DNA of 64,000 bases from Mucilaginibacter gracilis (lineage in GTDB: Bacteria > Bacteroidota > Bacteroidia > Sphingobacteriales > Sphingobacteriaceae). The DNA lies in assembly GCF_003633615.1 (NCBI RefSeq), contig NZ_RBKU01000001.1, forward strand, positions 1,550,001 to 1,614,000, written 5' to 3'. A program made the translations under genes and the position numbers. The notes beneath the pieces were generated by a model. That model saw nothing but the letters and a program-made list of their open reading frames with translations. It made no database searches and was not told where the DNA came from. This document shows positions 18,438 to 27,991 of this stretch, in pieces. The first letter of the stretch is position 1, and each line of letters opens with the position of its first letter.

Positions 18438-20897
18438 ATGAAAAACTTCTATCACCAGCTCAAAACAGCAATATTTATTTTTTGTAGCTTATGCTGCCTG
18501 GTCGCCGCCGCCCAACCGGGTAATGGATCAATAAAAGGCACGGTTTTAACCAGCGACGGTAAACCCGCTGCTTATGTTACCGTAAAAATAAAGGAAGCTC
18601 ACAAGCAAACCGCTACTACAGAAAAGGGAACGTATGCATTTAAAAACCTGCCTGTAGGTAATTACACAATTGTATTAAGCCATGTGGGCCATAGCCAACA
18701 GCAACAACAGGTAACTGTTAACGCGGGGCAGGTGGCCGAGCTTAACTTTACCCTGGCGCAAAGCGCAACCGAGTTGAGTGAAATAAATATTAATTCGGGT
18801 AAAACCATAAATACTACACCTACAGCATTAGGCAAGGCAGATATTAGCCCTATGGATTTACCACAAAGCTCGGGCGTGGTAACTAATAAAGTAATAGAAG
18901 ACCAGCAAATTAACCGCCTTGGAGATGCAGTTAGAAATGTAAGCGGGGTTACACTTACCCAAACCCGCGGCGGCGTGGGCGAAACCTTTACCGCACGCGG
19001 CTACAGTATAGGCATAGGTGGTGGCTCGGGCAGTATATTTAAAGATGGCGTGCTCACCAATACCGCCGGTTTTCCCGAAGCAAGTACCCTGGAATCTATC
19101 GAAGTGTTAAAGGGGAGTTCGGCCTTATTGTATGGCAATGTTTCGGGCGGTGTGATTATCAACATGGTAACAAAAAAGCCAAAGTTTGAAAACGGCGGCG
19201 AAGTATCAATGCGCTATGGCAGTTACAATATGTACAAACCAGCGGTTGATGTTTATGGCCCGATAAGCAAAAACCTGGCATTTAGAGTAGTTAGTACTTA
19301 CGAAAATGATGGCAGCTACCGCGATAATGTAAAAACCGAACGTTTTTATGTAAACCCATCGCTATTATACAAAGCTGGCGAAAAAACCACCATCATATTA
19401 TCCGGCGATTATTTAAAATCTAACTTAACTCCCGATTGGGGCGTAGGCTCGCTTAATTTAGGCCAGGCTATAAATTCCACGGTTCCACGGTCGCAGTTTA
19501 TCAATACCTCATGGGCATACAGCCACATGGACCAGTATTCGGGCACGTTAACGGTAAACCACCAATTGGCAGATGCCTGGCGTTTAAACTTTATTACCTC
19601 AAGCCAGGGAACTAAAATTGATTCGTATGGTTCTGGCTTGCCTAACAACGTGGCTGCCAATGGCGATTGGAACAGGGGGTTAGCACGTGCTAATACCACC
19701 GAAAATAATTACACTGCGCAGCTAAATTTAAACGGAACATTTAAAACAGGTGGTATAACTCACCAACTATTGGTTGGTACCGATTTTGCAAAAGTTACTA
19801 ATTTAACTAATACCTATACTATACAAGGTTTGAGTACCATTAATGGCGCAGCAAATGTTTACGATGTAATAAATATAATTGATTTAAACAAATACACCGC
19901 TCGCACCGATATGCCTAATACTACCGATACTGCTTTAACTAAAGCACCATCATACCGTTTTGGATATTATATTCAAGACTTGATAAGCCTTACCGATAAA
20001 TTTAAAATACTGGCCGGCTTGCGGTACTCGGTACAAAAAACCGTAGCCACATATGTAACAAGCTACGCCAGAGCTGTAGATTACAGGGGTTCGGCAGCAA
20101 ATAAGGTTGATGGGGCCTTTTCGCCAAAAATAGCTTTGATATATGAGCCTGTTGCAACAACATCTATTTATGCAGGCTATACTAACAATTTTGTAATTAA
20201 TACAGGCACTAATGTTGCAACCGGACAAGCCATGACTCCGTCTGTTGTTGACCAATATGAGGCTGGTATTAAAAACAAATTTTTTGATGATAAATTGTCG
20301 GCAAATATTAGCGTGTACAAAATAATTAATCAAAATCTTGCAGTTCAATCCCCATACACAACAGTTGACGGCCCTATTGAAAATACAAATACAGCCCTAA
20401 AAAAGTTTAGTGGCCAAACAACAAGCAACGGTGTAGAGATTGACATATCAGGCAACATATCTAAAAACCTGTATTTTATTACAGGTTATGCTTATAACCA
20501 TGCCTTTTTTTCTAACACAACTGGTTTAAAGGGCTCAAACCTGGAGGGCGAACCAATCGTTATTAATCCTTCCAATACGGCAAATGGCTCAATATTTTAT
20601 AAGTTTAGCGGCGGCCAACTAAAAGGCTTTAAATTAGGAGCCTCTGCATTTTATACCGGCTTTAGGTACGCGGGTTATAACAACACTGTTGGGCAAACAC
20701 AAAAATATAACCGTTTGCTGCCAGTAGGCGGTTTTGCAACTCTTGATCTGTCTGCTGGTTATACCTATAAAAAACTATCGTTATTGGCAAGCGTAACCAA
20801 CGTTACCAATACCATGAATTACTTAATACACGATAACTATAGCGTTACACCTATACCGCCAACACAGTTTTTAACAACTTTAGCCTATAAATTTTAG
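18438..20897 (+). CDS. TonB-dependent siderophore-type receptor
   Basis: An outer-membrane receptor of 819 aa. It has a signal peptide (about 1-25), a CarboxypepD_reg-like domain (about 30-110, GSIKGTVLTSDGKPAAYVTVK), a plug domain (about 130-245, with VEVLKGSSALLYG near its end) and a 22-stranded barrel ending in the aromatic LAYKF. The overall form is that of ferrisiderophore receptors (TIGR01783-like). Energy would come from ExbB/ExbD/TonB, encoded at 27992-30960. The promoter with paired operators suggests iron control. Confidence 0.92.
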   Translation: MKNFYHQLKTAIFIFCSLCCLVAAAQPGNGSIKGTVLTSDGKPAAYVTVKIKEAHKQTATTEKGTYAFKNLPVGNYTIVLSHVGHSQQQQQVTVNAGQVAELNFTLAQSATELSEININSGKTINTTPTALGKADISPMDLPQSSGVVTNKVIEDQQINRLGDAVRNVSGVTLTQTRGGVGETFTARGYSIGIGGGSGSIFKDGVLTNTAGFPEASTLESIEVLKGSSALLYGNVSGGVIINMVTKKPKFENGGEVSMRYGSYNMYKPAVDVYGPISKNLAFRVVSTYENDGSYRDNVKTERFYVNPSLLYKAGEKTTIILSGDYLKSNLTPDWGVGSLNLGQAINSTVPRSQFINTSWAYSHMDQYSGTLTVNHQLADAWRLNFITSSQGTKIDSYGSGLPNNVAANGDWNRGLARANTTENNYTAQLNLNGTFKTGGITHQLLVGTDFAKVTNLTNTYTIQGLSTINGAANVYDVINIIDLNKYTARTDMPNTTDTALTKAPSYRFGYYIQDLISLTDKFKILAGLRYSVQKTVATYVTSYARAVDYRGSAANKVDGAFSPKIALIYEPVATTSIYAGYTNNFVINTGTNVATGQAMTPSVVDQYEAGIKNKFFDDKLSANISVYKIINQNLAVQSPYTTVDGPIENTNTALKKFSGQTTSNGVEIDISGNISKNLYFITGYAYNHAFFSNTTGLKGSNLEGEPIVINPSNTANGSIFYKFSGGQLKGFKLGASAFYTGFRYAGYNNTVGQTQKYNRLLPVGGFATLDLSAGYTYKKLSLLASVTNVTNTMNYLIHDNYSVTPIPPTQFLTTLAYKF

Positions 20898-20918
20898 GCT
20901 TAAATATTTGAACAGGAG

Positions 20919-20943
20919 CCGGGGTTTTAACCCCGGTTTTTTT
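20919..20943 (+). terminator. Rho-independent terminator after the TonB receptor
   Basis: CCGGGG (20919-20924) pairs with CCCCGG (20931-20936) across a TTTTAA loop, followed by seven T residues. Confidence 0.9.
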
Positions 20944-21126
20944 GTGCAGCAAGCAATACATAATATTCTTGTTAAATGGTCGTTTATTAAATGTTGGTTA
21001 AATAAATTTCGTTCGGGTGTTGTATATTTCTCTTTGATTTAAAGTTGGATAATCAAAAGCAACATTTGCCAACACGACACGTATAAAGCAATAGATATAA
21101 CTAATTAATTTAAAACCAATTTAAGT

Positions 21127-21927
21127 ATGATTAAATCTTTTTTATGGATTCCTTGTGCGTTTTTTGCGGTGTCGCTTACGCTGAACAGCCCTGTTTACAC
21201 CCCCAATAGTTTTTCATTAAAAGATTCAACCGAAAACTCCAGTGTTTCATTAGCCAGCCGGTTATTTAACCACTATGTTGATAACATTTATCAAACCTGC
21301 GCTTTGCAAAATAGCGGTTTAGATGTTGCCGTACTTAAAAAAGCAATAACCGGATATTATAACCTTAAATTGGCCGATAAAATTACTTCTAACAGTTGTA
21401 TTATAACCATAGTTGATTTGGCTAAATCAAGCTGCACAAAGCGCATGTGGATAATTGATCTGCAAAAGCAAAAATTGTTGTTAAATACCTGGGTTGCACA
21501 CGGCCAAAACAGCGGAGCCGATGTAGCATCTCATTTTTCTAACAATGTTGATTCGTTTGAAAGCAGCATCGGTTTTTATGTAACCGATAAGGTTTATATG
21601 GGCAAACACGGCCGCTCATTAAAGCTAAACGGCATGGACGAAGGCTTTAACGACCGCGCAAACGAACGCGACATTGTTTTACACGCCGCGCCCTACGTTT
21701 GCGAAGCTTCTATTAAAGAGTTAGGCCGCCTTGGGCGCAGCCAGGGTTGCCCGGCTGTTTCTCCTCTGCTAGCCAACAAAATCATCGATACCATTAAAGG
21801 CAAAAACCTCTTATTTATAAACGGGAACGATGGTAGCTACAGCTCAAAATATTTAAACCCCGATATGGCTGTGCGAATAGCTTTTCAGGATAATGATAGT
21901 GCATCGTCGGCAAACGCAATGTTATAG
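21127..21927 (+). CDS. Murein L,D-transpeptidase catalytic domain protein (YkuD_2 type)
   Basis: A 266-aa exported protein (hydrophobic start MIKSFLWIPCAFFAVSLTL) with the YkuD_2 catalytic pattern: HGQNSG, His186 in IVLHAAPYV, and Cys208 in GRSQGCPAV. It should form or edit 3-3 crosslinks or attach groups to peptidoglycan in the periplasm. It converges on a second, unrelated L,D-transpeptidase with a 7-bp gap. Confidence 0.88.
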   Translation: MIKSFLWIPCAFFAVSLTLNSPVYTPNSFSLKDSTENSSVSLASRLFNHYVDNIYQTCALQNSGLDVAVLKKAITGYYNLKLADKITSNSCIITIVDLAKSSCTKRMWIIDLQKQKLLLNTWVAHGQNSGADVASHFSNNVDSFESSIGFYVTDKVYMGKHGRSLKLNGMDEGFNDRANERDIVLHAAPYVCEASIKELGRLGRSQGCPAVSPLLANKIIDTIKGKNLLFINGNDGSYSSKYLNPDMAVRIAFQDNDSASSANAML

Positions 21928-21934
21928 CAACCTG

Positions 21935-23479
21935 TTATACGGGTGCCAAAAACTTTTGCAGGTGTGCATATAACACAATATCTAAACCGTAAATATCTTT
22001 CCTAAATTGTAGTGTTCCGCCGGCGTCAGCCCAGCAGGTAACATAGGTTATATAAACCGGTACTTTTTTATTGAGGTATAAACTGGTGGGTTTGCTATTA
22101 TCTTCGCCCATTAGTTTAGCTATGGTATTATACTTTTCGCCGTCGCCAAAAAGGGCATGTGCAAAATCAAGCGGTTTTTCAAGCCGCACGCATCCGTGGC
22201 TAACGGCTCTCATTGGTTTTTTAAAGGCATCTTTGGCTGGAGTATCGTGCAGGTAAACACTGCTTTTGTTGTTAAATAAAAACTTTACTTTTCCCAGCGA
22301 GTTATCGGCGCCGGGCTGTTGTTTAAAAGAGTATTGGCTACGTTCTTTTTCCGAAATCGAGGCCCATTTAATTGTTTCGGGGTCGTTAACAATAGCACCG
22401 TTTTTATAAACGTTAATGTTTTTGTTTGATAAATAATAGCGGTCTTTAGCGGCTTCAACAATAATTTCTTTGTTTGCAATGCTTTGCGGAATGTTCCATA
22501 TCGGGTTTACCTCGGCAACGTATATTAAGCTGTTTAGCTGCGGGGTTTCGCGCTGAAAAGGTCTGTCTATTTTATCACTGTCGTCATACTCAACCAGGTT
22601 ATCGGTATGGTTACCATTGCGGCCCTGGCCAACACAAACCTTCATGTTGAGTGTTGATTTGCCGTTCTCCATCAAATCTAACTGAAAATCCGGAATGTTT
22701 ACTATGGCGTATCGCGCCTCGGTTGGTTTGTTTTTCCAGCGCAAGCGTTCAAGGTTAACTAATAGGGTGCGCTGTGTTTCTTCTTTGGTTTGGCCAGGTA
22801 CAACTACGTTACTAACCAGTGCTTTTTGTAAAGTAAGGTATTGCGGGTTTTTTGGCTGAATGCTATCTAAAAAAGTTTTTAAATTTTTTAATTCAAAAAC
22901 GCGGCTCATGCTTAAACTATCTGGCCGTTTAGTTACCGTGTAATAATTAGCATAAATGCGCCTGGGGTTCATCACGCCAAATTGCAGCGCGTTGGAGTAA
23001 TTGATAAGCGAATTAGCTATACTTAATTCCAGTTGAGCCATATCGGTATAAGCCTCATCGGTAGTTTTAATGGCTTTTTTATCGTAAAATTTAGCCAGCA
23101 ACAACTTTATTTTTTCAGTTTGGAACATTTTAGGATCCAGGCCATGCTCGTTTGCCTTGCCCAGGTAATCAACTAAAAGCCTAAGGTTATCATTGCTTAA
23201 ATTGCTGGTTAACAAAACCGGGTCATAATCGTGGCTATCATAATAAGCCTCAATTATTTTAGGGTTGCTAAGTTTGGTATTTGGGTCGGTTAGTGCTTTT
23301 TTTAATACTATAGCAAAGCCTTCGGGAGTAATATCTTTAAAAACCTTGTTTTGGGTTTTTGCAAAAAAGGCCTTTCCAATATCCGATCGAACCTTCTTTT
23401 TACAGCTTGCAAACGTTAATAATATAAAAAGGCCTGCCGTGGCCAGTACAGCAAAAACAATATTTTTAGATGATAGCAT
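21935..23479 (-). CDS. L,D-transpeptidase, YcbB/LdtD-like lipoprotein
   Basis: The 514 aa start with a lipoprotein-like signal whose lipobox is around FASC (residues 23-26). A large scaffold domain (about 50-290) follows, then a YkuD catalytic domain containing His428 and Cys430 in SHGCVRLEKP. The capping segment between them is typical of LdtD/YcbB. It makes meso-DAP to meso-DAP crosslinks in peptidoglycan. The scaffold plus late catalytic site makes this class different from the neighbour at 21127. Confidence 0.9.
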   Translation of the reverse strand: MLSSKNIVFAVLATAGLFILLTFASCKKKVRSDIGKAFFAKTQNKVFKDITPEGFAIVLKKALTDPNTKLSNPKIIEAYYDSHDYDPVLLTSNLSNDNLRLLVDYLGKANEHGLDPKMFQTEKIKLLLAKFYDKKAIKTTDEAYTDMAQLELSIANSLINYSNALQFGVMNPRRIYANYYTVTKRPDSLSMSRVFELKNLKTFLDSIQPKNPQYLTLQKALVSNVVVPGQTKEETQRTLLVNLERLRWKNKPTEARYAIVNIPDFQLDLMENGKSTLNMKVCVGQGRNGNHTDNLVEYDDSDKIDRPFQRETPQLNSLIYVAEVNPIWNIPQSIANKEIIVEAAKDRYYLSNKNINVYKNGAIVNDPETIKWASISEKERSQYSFKQQPGADNSLGKVKFLFNNKSSVYLHDTPAKDAFKKPMRAVSHGCVRLEKPLDFAHALFGDGEKYNTIAKLMGEDNSKPTSLYLNKKVPVYITYVTCWADAGGTLQFRKDIYGLDIVLYAHLQKFLAPV

Positions 23480-23535
23480 AATTTTTATACAGTAATTTTA
23501 CGCCTGTATAGCAATCATTATACCAGTGGTTAATT

Positions 23536-24273
23536 TTAGGCCTGGCCCAGTGCTTTTTTTATGCTTGTTTCGGCCTCTAACACCAGTTGCTCGTAGGGTT
23601 TGTTTCCTGGCTCTATGGGTGGTAACACTTTTAGGGTAATATGTTCAAATGCACTTAAAGGGAAAAAGCCGTATTGCACCATGCGCCACGAATTATCAAT
23701 TGCCAGGGGTACAAGCAGTGCATTGGGACATTTTTTAAGAATAGTGGCTACCCCGCCCACCTGAAAATTTTTGGCCCTGCCGTCTTTTGCCCGCGTTCCT
23801 TCCGGGAATATCACCGCCGACCAGTTGTTTTCTTTCATCCGTTCGGCCAGTTTTACAATTTCTATAATAGATTGTTTACCGTCTTTACGGTCGATATTAG
23901 CGCCGCCGCCTTTACGCAGGTTATAGGATATTGACGGTATACCCTTAGTTAATTCAATTTTTGAAATAAATTTTGCATGATGCTTACGCAGAAACCAAAT
24001 AATTGGCGGAATATCATACATGCTTTGGTGGTTTGATAAAAATACGATGGGCCTATCAGTTGGCAGGGTTTGATTATTGGTGAACGTTACCCGGTTGCCC
24101 AATAAATAACAAGTGGCTACCAAAAAAAAGTTCATCAAATCAACCACAGCCTTATGGGCTTTATAACCACCTATATTATAAGCCAGCCATTGGGTAGGGT
24201 GAAATATCCCCAGCCAAAACCAAAAGAAGAGATAATATAAAGGTGTTAGTATGTATCCAAAAAACTTATGCAT
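23536..24273 (-). CDS. plsC: 1-acyl-sn-glycerol-3-phosphate acyltransferase
   Basis: Adds the second acyl chain to lysophosphatidic acid to give phosphatidic acid at the inner membrane. The 245 aa have hydrophobic N-terminal helices, the HX4D catalytic motif NHQSMYD (His82, Asp87), a glycerol-phosphate-binding FPEGTRAKDGR block and a basic region between them. A Nudix gene lies 31 bp upstream on the same strand. Confidence 0.92.
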   Translation of the reverse strand: MHKFFGYILTPLYYLFFWFWLGIFHPTQWLAYNIGGYKAHKAVVDLMNFFLVATCYLLGNRVTFTNNQTLPTDRPIVFLSNHQSMYDIPPIIWFLRKHHAKFISKIELTKGIPSISYNLRKGGGANIDRKDGKQSIIEIVKLAERMKENNWSAVIFPEGTRAKDGRAKNFQVGGVATILKKCPNALLVPLAIDNSWRMVQYGFFPLSAFEHITLKVLPPIEPGNKPYEQLVLEAETSIKKALGQA

Positions 24274-24304
24274 CGGCGCAAAATTAGTATTTACGGCGGA
24301 TAAA

Positions 24305-24868
24305 TTAAAGCAAGTTATTTTGCAGCAGCATTATCTTTATTTTAAGCACTGCGGCAACCGTCATCGAGTCGGTTATCTGGCCGTTGCATACCATTTGATA
24401 TACCTGCTCAAAAGGTACTTTTTTAATAACAAGTTGCTCAGTTTCTTCGGGTTCGGCCTGGTGTTGGGTAAGGCCCTGTGCTAAATAAACAATGCTTAAT
24501 TCGTCGCTCACGGAGTTTGATAGGTGCATGCGTTGCAACTCGGTCCATTTATTGGCCATTAGCCCCGTTTCTTCCAATAACTCGCGCTTGGCGGCATCCA
24601 AAGCGTGTTCGGCATGTGGGCCGCCGCCTTCGGGTATTTCCCAGCTGTATTGTTCTAAAGGGAAACGGTACTGCCCAACCAGATAAGTATTCAAGTCATC
24701 ATCCAAGGGTACAACGCCAATAGCTAGGTTTTTAAAATGCACCTTACCATAAATACCCGGGTTGCCCGCTGGGTTAATAACCTGGTACTCGGTTAAATTT
24801 ATCCAGGGGTTATCATATATAGCTTTTTCGGAAGTTATTTTCCAGGGATTGGTTTCGGTGTTATGCAT
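24305..24868 (-). CDS. Nudix hydrolase (ADP-ribose pyrophosphatase-like)
   Basis: The 187 aa contain a perfect Nudix box GX5EX7REUXEEXGU, seen as GGGPHAE then HALDAAK then RELLEETGL. The N-terminal beta domain and the EIPEGGG entry are typical of NudF/ADP-ribose pyrophosphatases, which split ADP-ribose to AMP and ribose 5-phosphate. Substrate is inferred from overall form only. Confidence 0.9.
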   Translation of the reverse strand: MHNTETNPWKITSEKAIYDNPWINLTEYQVINPAGNPGIYGKVHFKNLAIGVVPLDDDLNTYLVGQYRFPLEQYSWEIPEGGGPHAEHALDAAKRELLEETGLMANKWTELQRMHLSNSVSDELSIVYLAQGLTQHQAEPEETEQLVIKKVPFEQVYQMVCNGQITDSMTVAAVLKIKIMLLQNNLL

Positions 24869-24935
24869 GTTTATATTTTGCTGGGAAATTTAATTGCGTT
24901 TACAATTTGTTGCAAATAAAATACGCTTGTACAAC

Positions 24936-24960
24936 AAAAAAGCCTCCGTTAAAGGAGGCC
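24936..24960 (-). terminator. Rho-independent terminator after metK
   Basis: Read on the minus strand, GCCTCC pairs with GGAGGC (24954-24959 and 24942-24947) across a six-base loop and runs into six T residues. It lies 10 bp after the metK stop. Confidence 0.9.
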
Positions 24961-24969
24961 GATAGTATT

Positions 24970-26220
24970 TTAAATGCTAAATGCTGTTTTAACTTTATCA
25001 ACATAATCCAGCTTTTCCCAGGTAAACAATTCAACCTCCATAGTTTTGGCTGTGCCATCGGGCAGGGTAAATGTTTTGTTTACTATTTGGTGCGGCCTGC
25101 CAAAGTGCCCGTAAGCAGCCGTTTCCGAATAAATGGGGTTGCGCAATTTAAGGCGGGTTTCAATAGCGTAAGGCGTCATGTTAAAAATGGTTTCAACCTT
25201 TCGGGCAATTTCGCCATCGGTAAGGTTAACCTTAGCTGTGCCGTATGTGTTTATGTAAATACCCATTGGCTGTGCAACACCAATAGCGTATGATACCTGT
25301 ACCAGCACCTCGCTGCATACACCAGCGGCAACCAGGTTTTTAGCAATGTGGCGGGTTGCATATGCTGCCGATCTATCCACCTTAGATGGGTCTTTTCCCG
25401 AAAAGGCACCGCCACCATGTGCGCCTTTGCCACCATAGGTATCAACAATTATTTTACGGCCTGTTAAACCGGTATCGCCGTGCGGACCGCCAATAACAAA
25501 TTTGCCGGTTGGGTTAATATGGTATTTAATATCGTCGTTAAAAAAGTGGCCGTATTTAGGGTACTTGCTTTTTACACGCGGAACTAAAATGTTAATAATG
25601 TCTTTACGTATTTGCTCAAGCATTACAGGCTCTTCGCCAAAATCATCATGCTGGGTCGAAACCACAATAGCGTCAATACGTACCGGTTGGTTGTTATCAT
25701 CATACTCCAACGTTACCTGCGATTTTGCATCCGGCCTCAAATATTTTACCTCGCTGTTTTCGCGGCGAATTTCGGCAAGGGTAATTAAAATAGCGTGGGC
25801 AATATCCAGTGCCAGGGGCATATAATTATCGGTTTCAATGGTGGCATATCCAAACATCATACCCTGGTCGCCAGCTCCCTGCTCTTCTTTACTTTTACGG
25901 TCAACGCCCTGGTTAATATCCGGCGATTGCTCATGAATAGCCGATAGCACACCGCACGAACTTCCGTCAAACATATATTCGGCCTTGGTATAGCCTATTT
26001 TATTAATTACATCGCGCGCTATTTTTTGCACGTCGAGATAGGTTTTTGATTTAACCTCGCCAGCCAAAATAACCTGCCCTGTGGTAACTAACGTTTCGCA
26101 GGCAACTTTCGATTCCGGGTCAAATGCCAGAAAATTGTCAATTAATGCATCCGATATTTGGTCGGCAACCTTGTCCGGGTGTCCTTCCGATACCGATTCT
26201 GAAGTAAATAGATATGACAT
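24970..26220 (-). CDS. metK: S-adenosylmethionine synthetase
   Basis: Makes S-adenosylmethionine from methionine and ATP. The 416 aa contain [26 protein letters not shown] and the P-loop-like [16 protein letters not shown], which are MetK signatures. The leader upstream (26288-26362) resembles a SAM-sensing S-box, which would give feedback control, and a terminator follows the stop. Confidence 0.97.
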   Translation of the reverse strand: MSYLFTSESVSEGHPDKVADQISDALIDNFLAFDPESKVACETLVTTGQVILAGEVKSKTYLDVQKIARDVINKIGYTKAEYMFDGSSCGVLSAIHEQSPDINQGVDRKSKEEQGAGDQGMMFGYATIETDNYMPLALDIAHAILITLAEIRRENSEVKYLRPDAKSQVTLEYDDNNQPVRIDAIVVSTQHDDFGEEPVMLEQIRKDIINILVPRVKSKYPKYGHFFNDDIKYHINPTGKFVIGGPHGDTGLTGRKIIVDTYGGKGAHGGGAFSGKDPSKVDRSAAYATRHIAKNLVAAGVCSEVLVQVSYAIGVAQPMGIYINTYGTAKVNLTDGEIARKVETIFNMTPYAIETRLKLRNPIYSETAAYGHFGRPHQIVNKTFTLPDGTAKTMEVELFTWEKLDYVDKVKTAFSI

Positions 26221-26287
26221 AAATTTTTCAAAAAAATTTTATAAACACGAAAAAACGGCTGCTGAATAGGATTGGAAGTAAAAAAAG

Positions 26288-26362
26288 AAGCGGGTTTAGC
26301 ACTTTTTTACGTGGTTGCAATCCGGGTTCTGTTAACCAGAACGTTTTCAAATCAGTCCACTT
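26288..26362 (-). ncRNA. Candidate SAM riboswitch (S-box-like) in the metK leader
   Basis: On the minus strand the leader carries GGACTGAT, then a hairpin (GTTCTG, 5-base loop, CAGAAC at 26342-26326), then TTGCAACCAC, an A-rich loop and GTGCTAA. This is the order of conserved core elements in SAM-I RNAs. AAGTGG and CCGCTT at the ends can form P1, and CAC/GTG forms a short P4. The usual kink-turn bases (GAUGA) are not obvious. Position directly before metK supports the call. It is read by eye only. Confidence 0.6.
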
Positions 26363-26396
26363 TCGTTCGGCGAAGTTAAAACAATTTTATAAAAGT

Positions 26397-26426
26397 CGAA
26401 AATACAAGTACTTTTGATAGCCCAAA
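26397..26426 (-). promoter_or_regulatory. Candidate metK promoter
   Basis: On the minus strand TTTG is followed after 18 bp by TATTTTCG, one mismatch from TAnnTTTG. It would start the transcript a few tens of bases before the S-box-like leader, and lies close to the start of the divergent kinase gene. Confidence 0.35.
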
Positions 26427-26438
26427 GCAATACAATAT

Positions 26439-27332
26439 TTGAAAAAGAAAGCATTATTTATTATAAACCCGGTTTCGGGTAATAAAACGAAGGATAAGGT
26501 TCCGCACTTGATTAATGAACACCTGGACAGCGAGGTGTTTGACCACGAAATTATATTTAGTACAAAAGAAACGCCCATTTCGCAACTATCTAAAGATGCC
26601 GCTAAAGCTTTTGATATTATAGTTGCCGTTGGTGGCGATGGTACGGTTAATGAAACGGCGTCGGCTATTGCCGGTAGTAATACTGTATTAGGTATTTTGC
26701 CTTTTGGCTCGGGCAACGGGCTGGCAAGGTTTTTAAAGATACCGATGGACCCGGTAAGCGCCATAAAAACCCTCAACATTGGCCGCACAGAAACTATTGA
26801 TGCGGGCAAAATAAACAACCAGTGGTTTTTTAATATGGCCGGAATGGGTTTTGATGCCCACATCAGCGAAGTTTTTTCGCATGGTAAAACACGTGGTTTC
26901 CGGGCTTACTTCAAGTCGTCGGTACAGGAAATATCTAATTATAAGGCGCAAAACTACCGTATAACTATTGATGGTAAAGATTACGACAGAGAAGCATTTA
27001 TGTTAAGTTTTGCTAATTCGTCGCAATATGGTAACAATGCGCACGTGTCGCCTAAGGCATCACTGCACGACGGGCTGATAGATGTTTGCATTATTAAACC
27101 CTTCCCGGTGTATAGGTTGCCCGAAATGGGCCTGCGAATGCTAACCAAAACATCAGAAAGCTCAAAGTTTGTTGAAATTATACGTGGCCGGCATATTAAG
27201 GTTAAACGCCAGTTAGCGGGTGCGGTACATTTAGATGGAGAACCGCAAATTATGGGTATAGATACCGAAATAATTACCATACCCGAGTCGTTAAATGTGA
27301 TAGTAGGGAAAGATTACGAGGTTAACCTGTAA
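26439..27332 (+). CDS. YegS/BmrU-type lipid (diacylglycerol) kinase
   Basis: The 297 aa contain the DAGK_cat nucleotide motif GGDGT (65-69) in [25 protein letters not shown], and a C-terminal beta domain with HLDGE. The N-terminal IINPVSG motif fixes the start at TTG 26439, because an in-frame TAG lies 18 bp upstream and no ATG is closer. It phosphorylates a lipid or sphingoid alcohol at the membrane; exact substrate unknown. The SUI1 gene follows after 4 bp. Confidence 0.9.
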   Translation: MKKKALFIINPVSGNKTKDKVPHLINEHLDSEVFDHEIIFSTKETPISQLSKDAAKAFDIIVAVGGDGTVNETASAIAGSNTVLGILPFGSGNGLARFLKIPMDPVSAIKTLNIGRTETIDAGKINNQWFFNMAGMGFDAHISEVFSHGKTRGFRAYFKSSVQEISNYKAQNYRITIDGKDYDREAFMLSFANSSQYGNNAHVSPKASLHDGLIDVCIIKPFPVYRLPEMGLRMLTKTSESSKFVEIIRGRHIKVKRQLAGAVHLDGEPQIMGIDTEIITIPESLNVIVGKDYEVNL

Positions 27333-27336
27333 CAGC

Positions 27337-27678
27337 ATGTCAAAAAAAAGCAAAAATATTTCGGGTGTGATGTACTCTACCGATCCCGATTTTCAGTATC
27401 AGTACGATGCCGGCCAGGTATCCGAAACCTTGCCCCCTCAGCAACAAAATTTAAAAGTTTACCTTGATCGTAAAGGTGGCGGTAAAACAGTTTCCCGTAT
27501 CAGCGGCTTTACAGGCACTGCCGATGACCTGGAGGTTTTAGGAAAAAAGCTAAAAACCAAATGCGGCGTTGGGGGTTCGGTAAAAGATGGTGAGATACTC
27601 ATCCAAGGCGATTTTAGGGATAAGATAGTGTTGTTGTTACACACAGAGGGCTATAAAGCAAAAAAAGCCGGCGGATAA
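27337..27678 (+). CDS. SUI1/eIF1-family translation initiation factor (YciH type)
   Basis: A 113-aa protein with the SUI1 fold signature: [55 protein letters not shown]. Bacterial members can influence start-codon choice, but their cellular role is unclear. The N-terminal 35 residues are low in recognisable features. It is co-transcribed with the lipid kinase and ends before the terminator at 27777. Confidence 0.93.
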   Translation: MSKKSKNISGVMYSTDPDFQYQYDAGQVSETLPPQQQNLKVYLDRKGGGKTVSRISGFTGTADDLEVLGKKLKTKCGVGGSVKDGEILIQGDFRDKIVLLLHTEGYKAKKAGG

Positions 27679-27776
27679 AAAGCCGCAAAACAGGCCTTAG
27701 ACGCCCGGGTATCTTTTTAGTTACAATTTTTTTAACGTTTGTGCTTGTGATTGTAAAAAAAATTGGTTTCTATTGT

Positions 27777-27808
27777 AAAAAATTGTCTGGATGTAAGACA
27801 ATTTTTTT
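27777..27808 (+). terminator. Rho-independent terminator in the 313-bp gap before exbB
   Basis: AAAAAATTGTCT (27777-27788) pairs perfectly with AGACAATTTTTT (27796-27807) across a 7-base loop, with T residues at the end. It closes the lipid kinase/SUI1 unit. The remainder of the 27679-27991 gap is AT-rich, with a -7 element at 27910 and no ORF I can support. Confidence 0.85.
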
Positions 27809-27909
27809 ATTTATAAACGTTTTTATTTCACCAATTAAAGATAAACAACGATTAACGTTAATTAATTATAAAGAATAGCAAAAAGTGTTTTTTTAATGCA
27901 TTTATATTA

Positions 27910-27917
27910 TAAATTTG
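27910..27917 (+). promoter_or_regulatory. Candidate exbB operon -7 element
   Basis: TAAATTTG matches TAnnTTTG exactly, 75 bp upstream of exbB. The expected -33 region is T-rich with no clear TTG. Confidence 0.45.
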
Positions 27918-27991
27918 CTATTCGGATTTAAACAGCACATTAAATTGACTTACATTTATAACAACTAAAACTAAAATTAAAATTTAAAGTA

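Noticed and set aside
26387..26863. Antisense frame across the lipid kinase and metK leader
   Set aside because: Low-complexity shadow of the kinase gene; the metK leader already explains the region.
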